From JBCCCJ01 sp039029315 (GTDB lineage Bacteria > Bacteroidota > Bacteroidia > J057), in the NCBI GenBank assembly GCA_039029315.1, contig JBCCGK010000004.1:134850-198849 (forward strand): 64,000 nucleotides of DNA. The letters are read 5' to 3'. How positions within the stretch are numbered: the stretch's first letter is position 1; each line of letters starts with the position of its first letter. Positions 63,637 through 64,000 of the stretch are shown one piece after another. Made by a program: the position numbers and the translations under genes. A model generated the notes under the pieces. That model searched no databases, was not told the origin of the DNA, and was given only the letters and a program-made list of their open reading frames with translations.

Positions 63637-63945
63637 CTACACCACCAATACACTATTCTGTGCATCTGCGAATGGAGATGGGACTTGCTTGTCGGCATCC
63701 ACTTCATTGTCCCAGATCTTGCCGTCGATCAGATATCGGAATTGATATTCATTTCCCTGCTCAAGATCAAGTGTCGTGGTAAAAGAACCATTTTTCAGGC
63801 TCCTCATTGGCTTGGAATCAGGACTCCAACTGTTAAAGTCTCCCAGAACCTGAACAGTTTCAGCTCCATTGGCCTGAAGTTTTGGAACCTTAAAGGTTAC
63901 TTTACATACAGGCTTACTTTTAAGGAATTTCTTATTAATGCTCAT
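63637..63945 (-). CDS. Small CBM48 (AMPK-beta/isoamylase N-type) glycogen-binding protein
   Basis: The 102-residue product is a single early-set beta-sandwich: KPVCKVTFKVPKLQANGAETVQVLGDFNSW, then LKNGSFTTTLDLEQGNEYQFRYLIDGKIWDNEVDADKQVPSP. The pattern GDFNSW and YLIDGKIWDNE matches the isoamylase N-terminal/CBM48 family that binds alpha-glucans. Stand-alone versions are common in Bacteroidota; a role in glycogen handling is inferred only. A MITE follows its stop codon. The upstream region, 63946-64000, is AT-rich. Confidence 0.85.
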   Translation of the reverse strand: MSINKKFLKSKPVCKVTFKVPKLQANGAETVQVLGDFNSWSPDSKPMRSLKNGSFTTTLDLEQGNEYQFRYLIDGKIWDNEVDADKQVPSPFADAQNSVLVV

Positions 63946-64000
63946 TAGGATTGTGGATTTAGTTAAAAACCAATGATAAAATTAAAAAATTTTTAAAAAA

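Overview
The window reads as chromosomal DNA of a free-living Bacteroidota, with Saprospiria/Cytophagia-like gene content. The grounds are three large secreted proteins with type IX secretion (T9SS) C-terminal sorting domains, SprB-type and PKD repeats, an Oar-like TonB-dependent receptor, a clpP-clpX pair, Bacteroidota-style promoters (TTTG, about 20 bp, TANNTTTG/A) and many lipoproteins. No rRNA, tRNA, CRISPR array or intact transposase was seen.

Layout. 1-8.5 kb: nitronate monooxygenase, an M43-type secreted metalloprotease, a TPR protein and hypotheticals. 9-14.7 kb: a minus-strand operon with two paralogous GT39-like membrane glycosyltransferases, a FAD-dependent amine-oxidase-fold protein and a GT2 polyprenyl-phosphate glycosyltransferase. 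15.4-19.9 kb: a 1497-residue secreted adhesin-like protein with an 888-bp internal duplication. 20.5-24.6 kb: two paralogous outer-membrane proteins, a Crp-family regulator and a secreted hypothetical. 25-32.2 kb: an AsmA-like protein, a zinc-ribbon protein and a TonB receptor. 32.5-37.2 kb: PLP enzyme, glmM, cysteine desulfurase and an Rpn/PD-(D/E)XK nuclease. 37.3-45.8 kb: four tandem di-heme cytochrome c peroxidase lipoproteins followed upstream by a large PVC-type haem protein. 46-53 kb: PIG-L deacetylase, DUF2141 protein, aldonolactone oxidase, sulfatase, an OxyR regulator and a RidA-type lipoprotein. 53.2-57.8 kb: a small protein with the N-terminal header of eCIS-associated toxins, a BIME-like repeat, a Tat-exported SMP-30 protein, a CoxE-like VWA protein, a thioesterase and an LTXXQ-like protein. 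58-64 kb: secreted subtilase, clpP-clpX and a CBM48 protein.

The most interesting non-coding content is a family of 161-bp MITEs. Three copies, at 6271, 23147 and 63472, have exactly the same length, GAGACTGTTT-type inverted tips, perfect 3-bp TTA/TAA target duplications and a conserved central hairpin. A different 108-bp element at 57882 has related tips. The end sequence and TNA duplication fit mobilisation by an IS5-family, IS1031-group transposase acting in trans. Other points for follow-up are the eCIS-type header protein with an unrecognised C-terminal domain, the fourfold di-heme peroxidase array, a two-unit REP/BIME structure at 54171-54307, a nested inverted repeat at 37211-37314, and two orphan terminators that may mark small RNAs.
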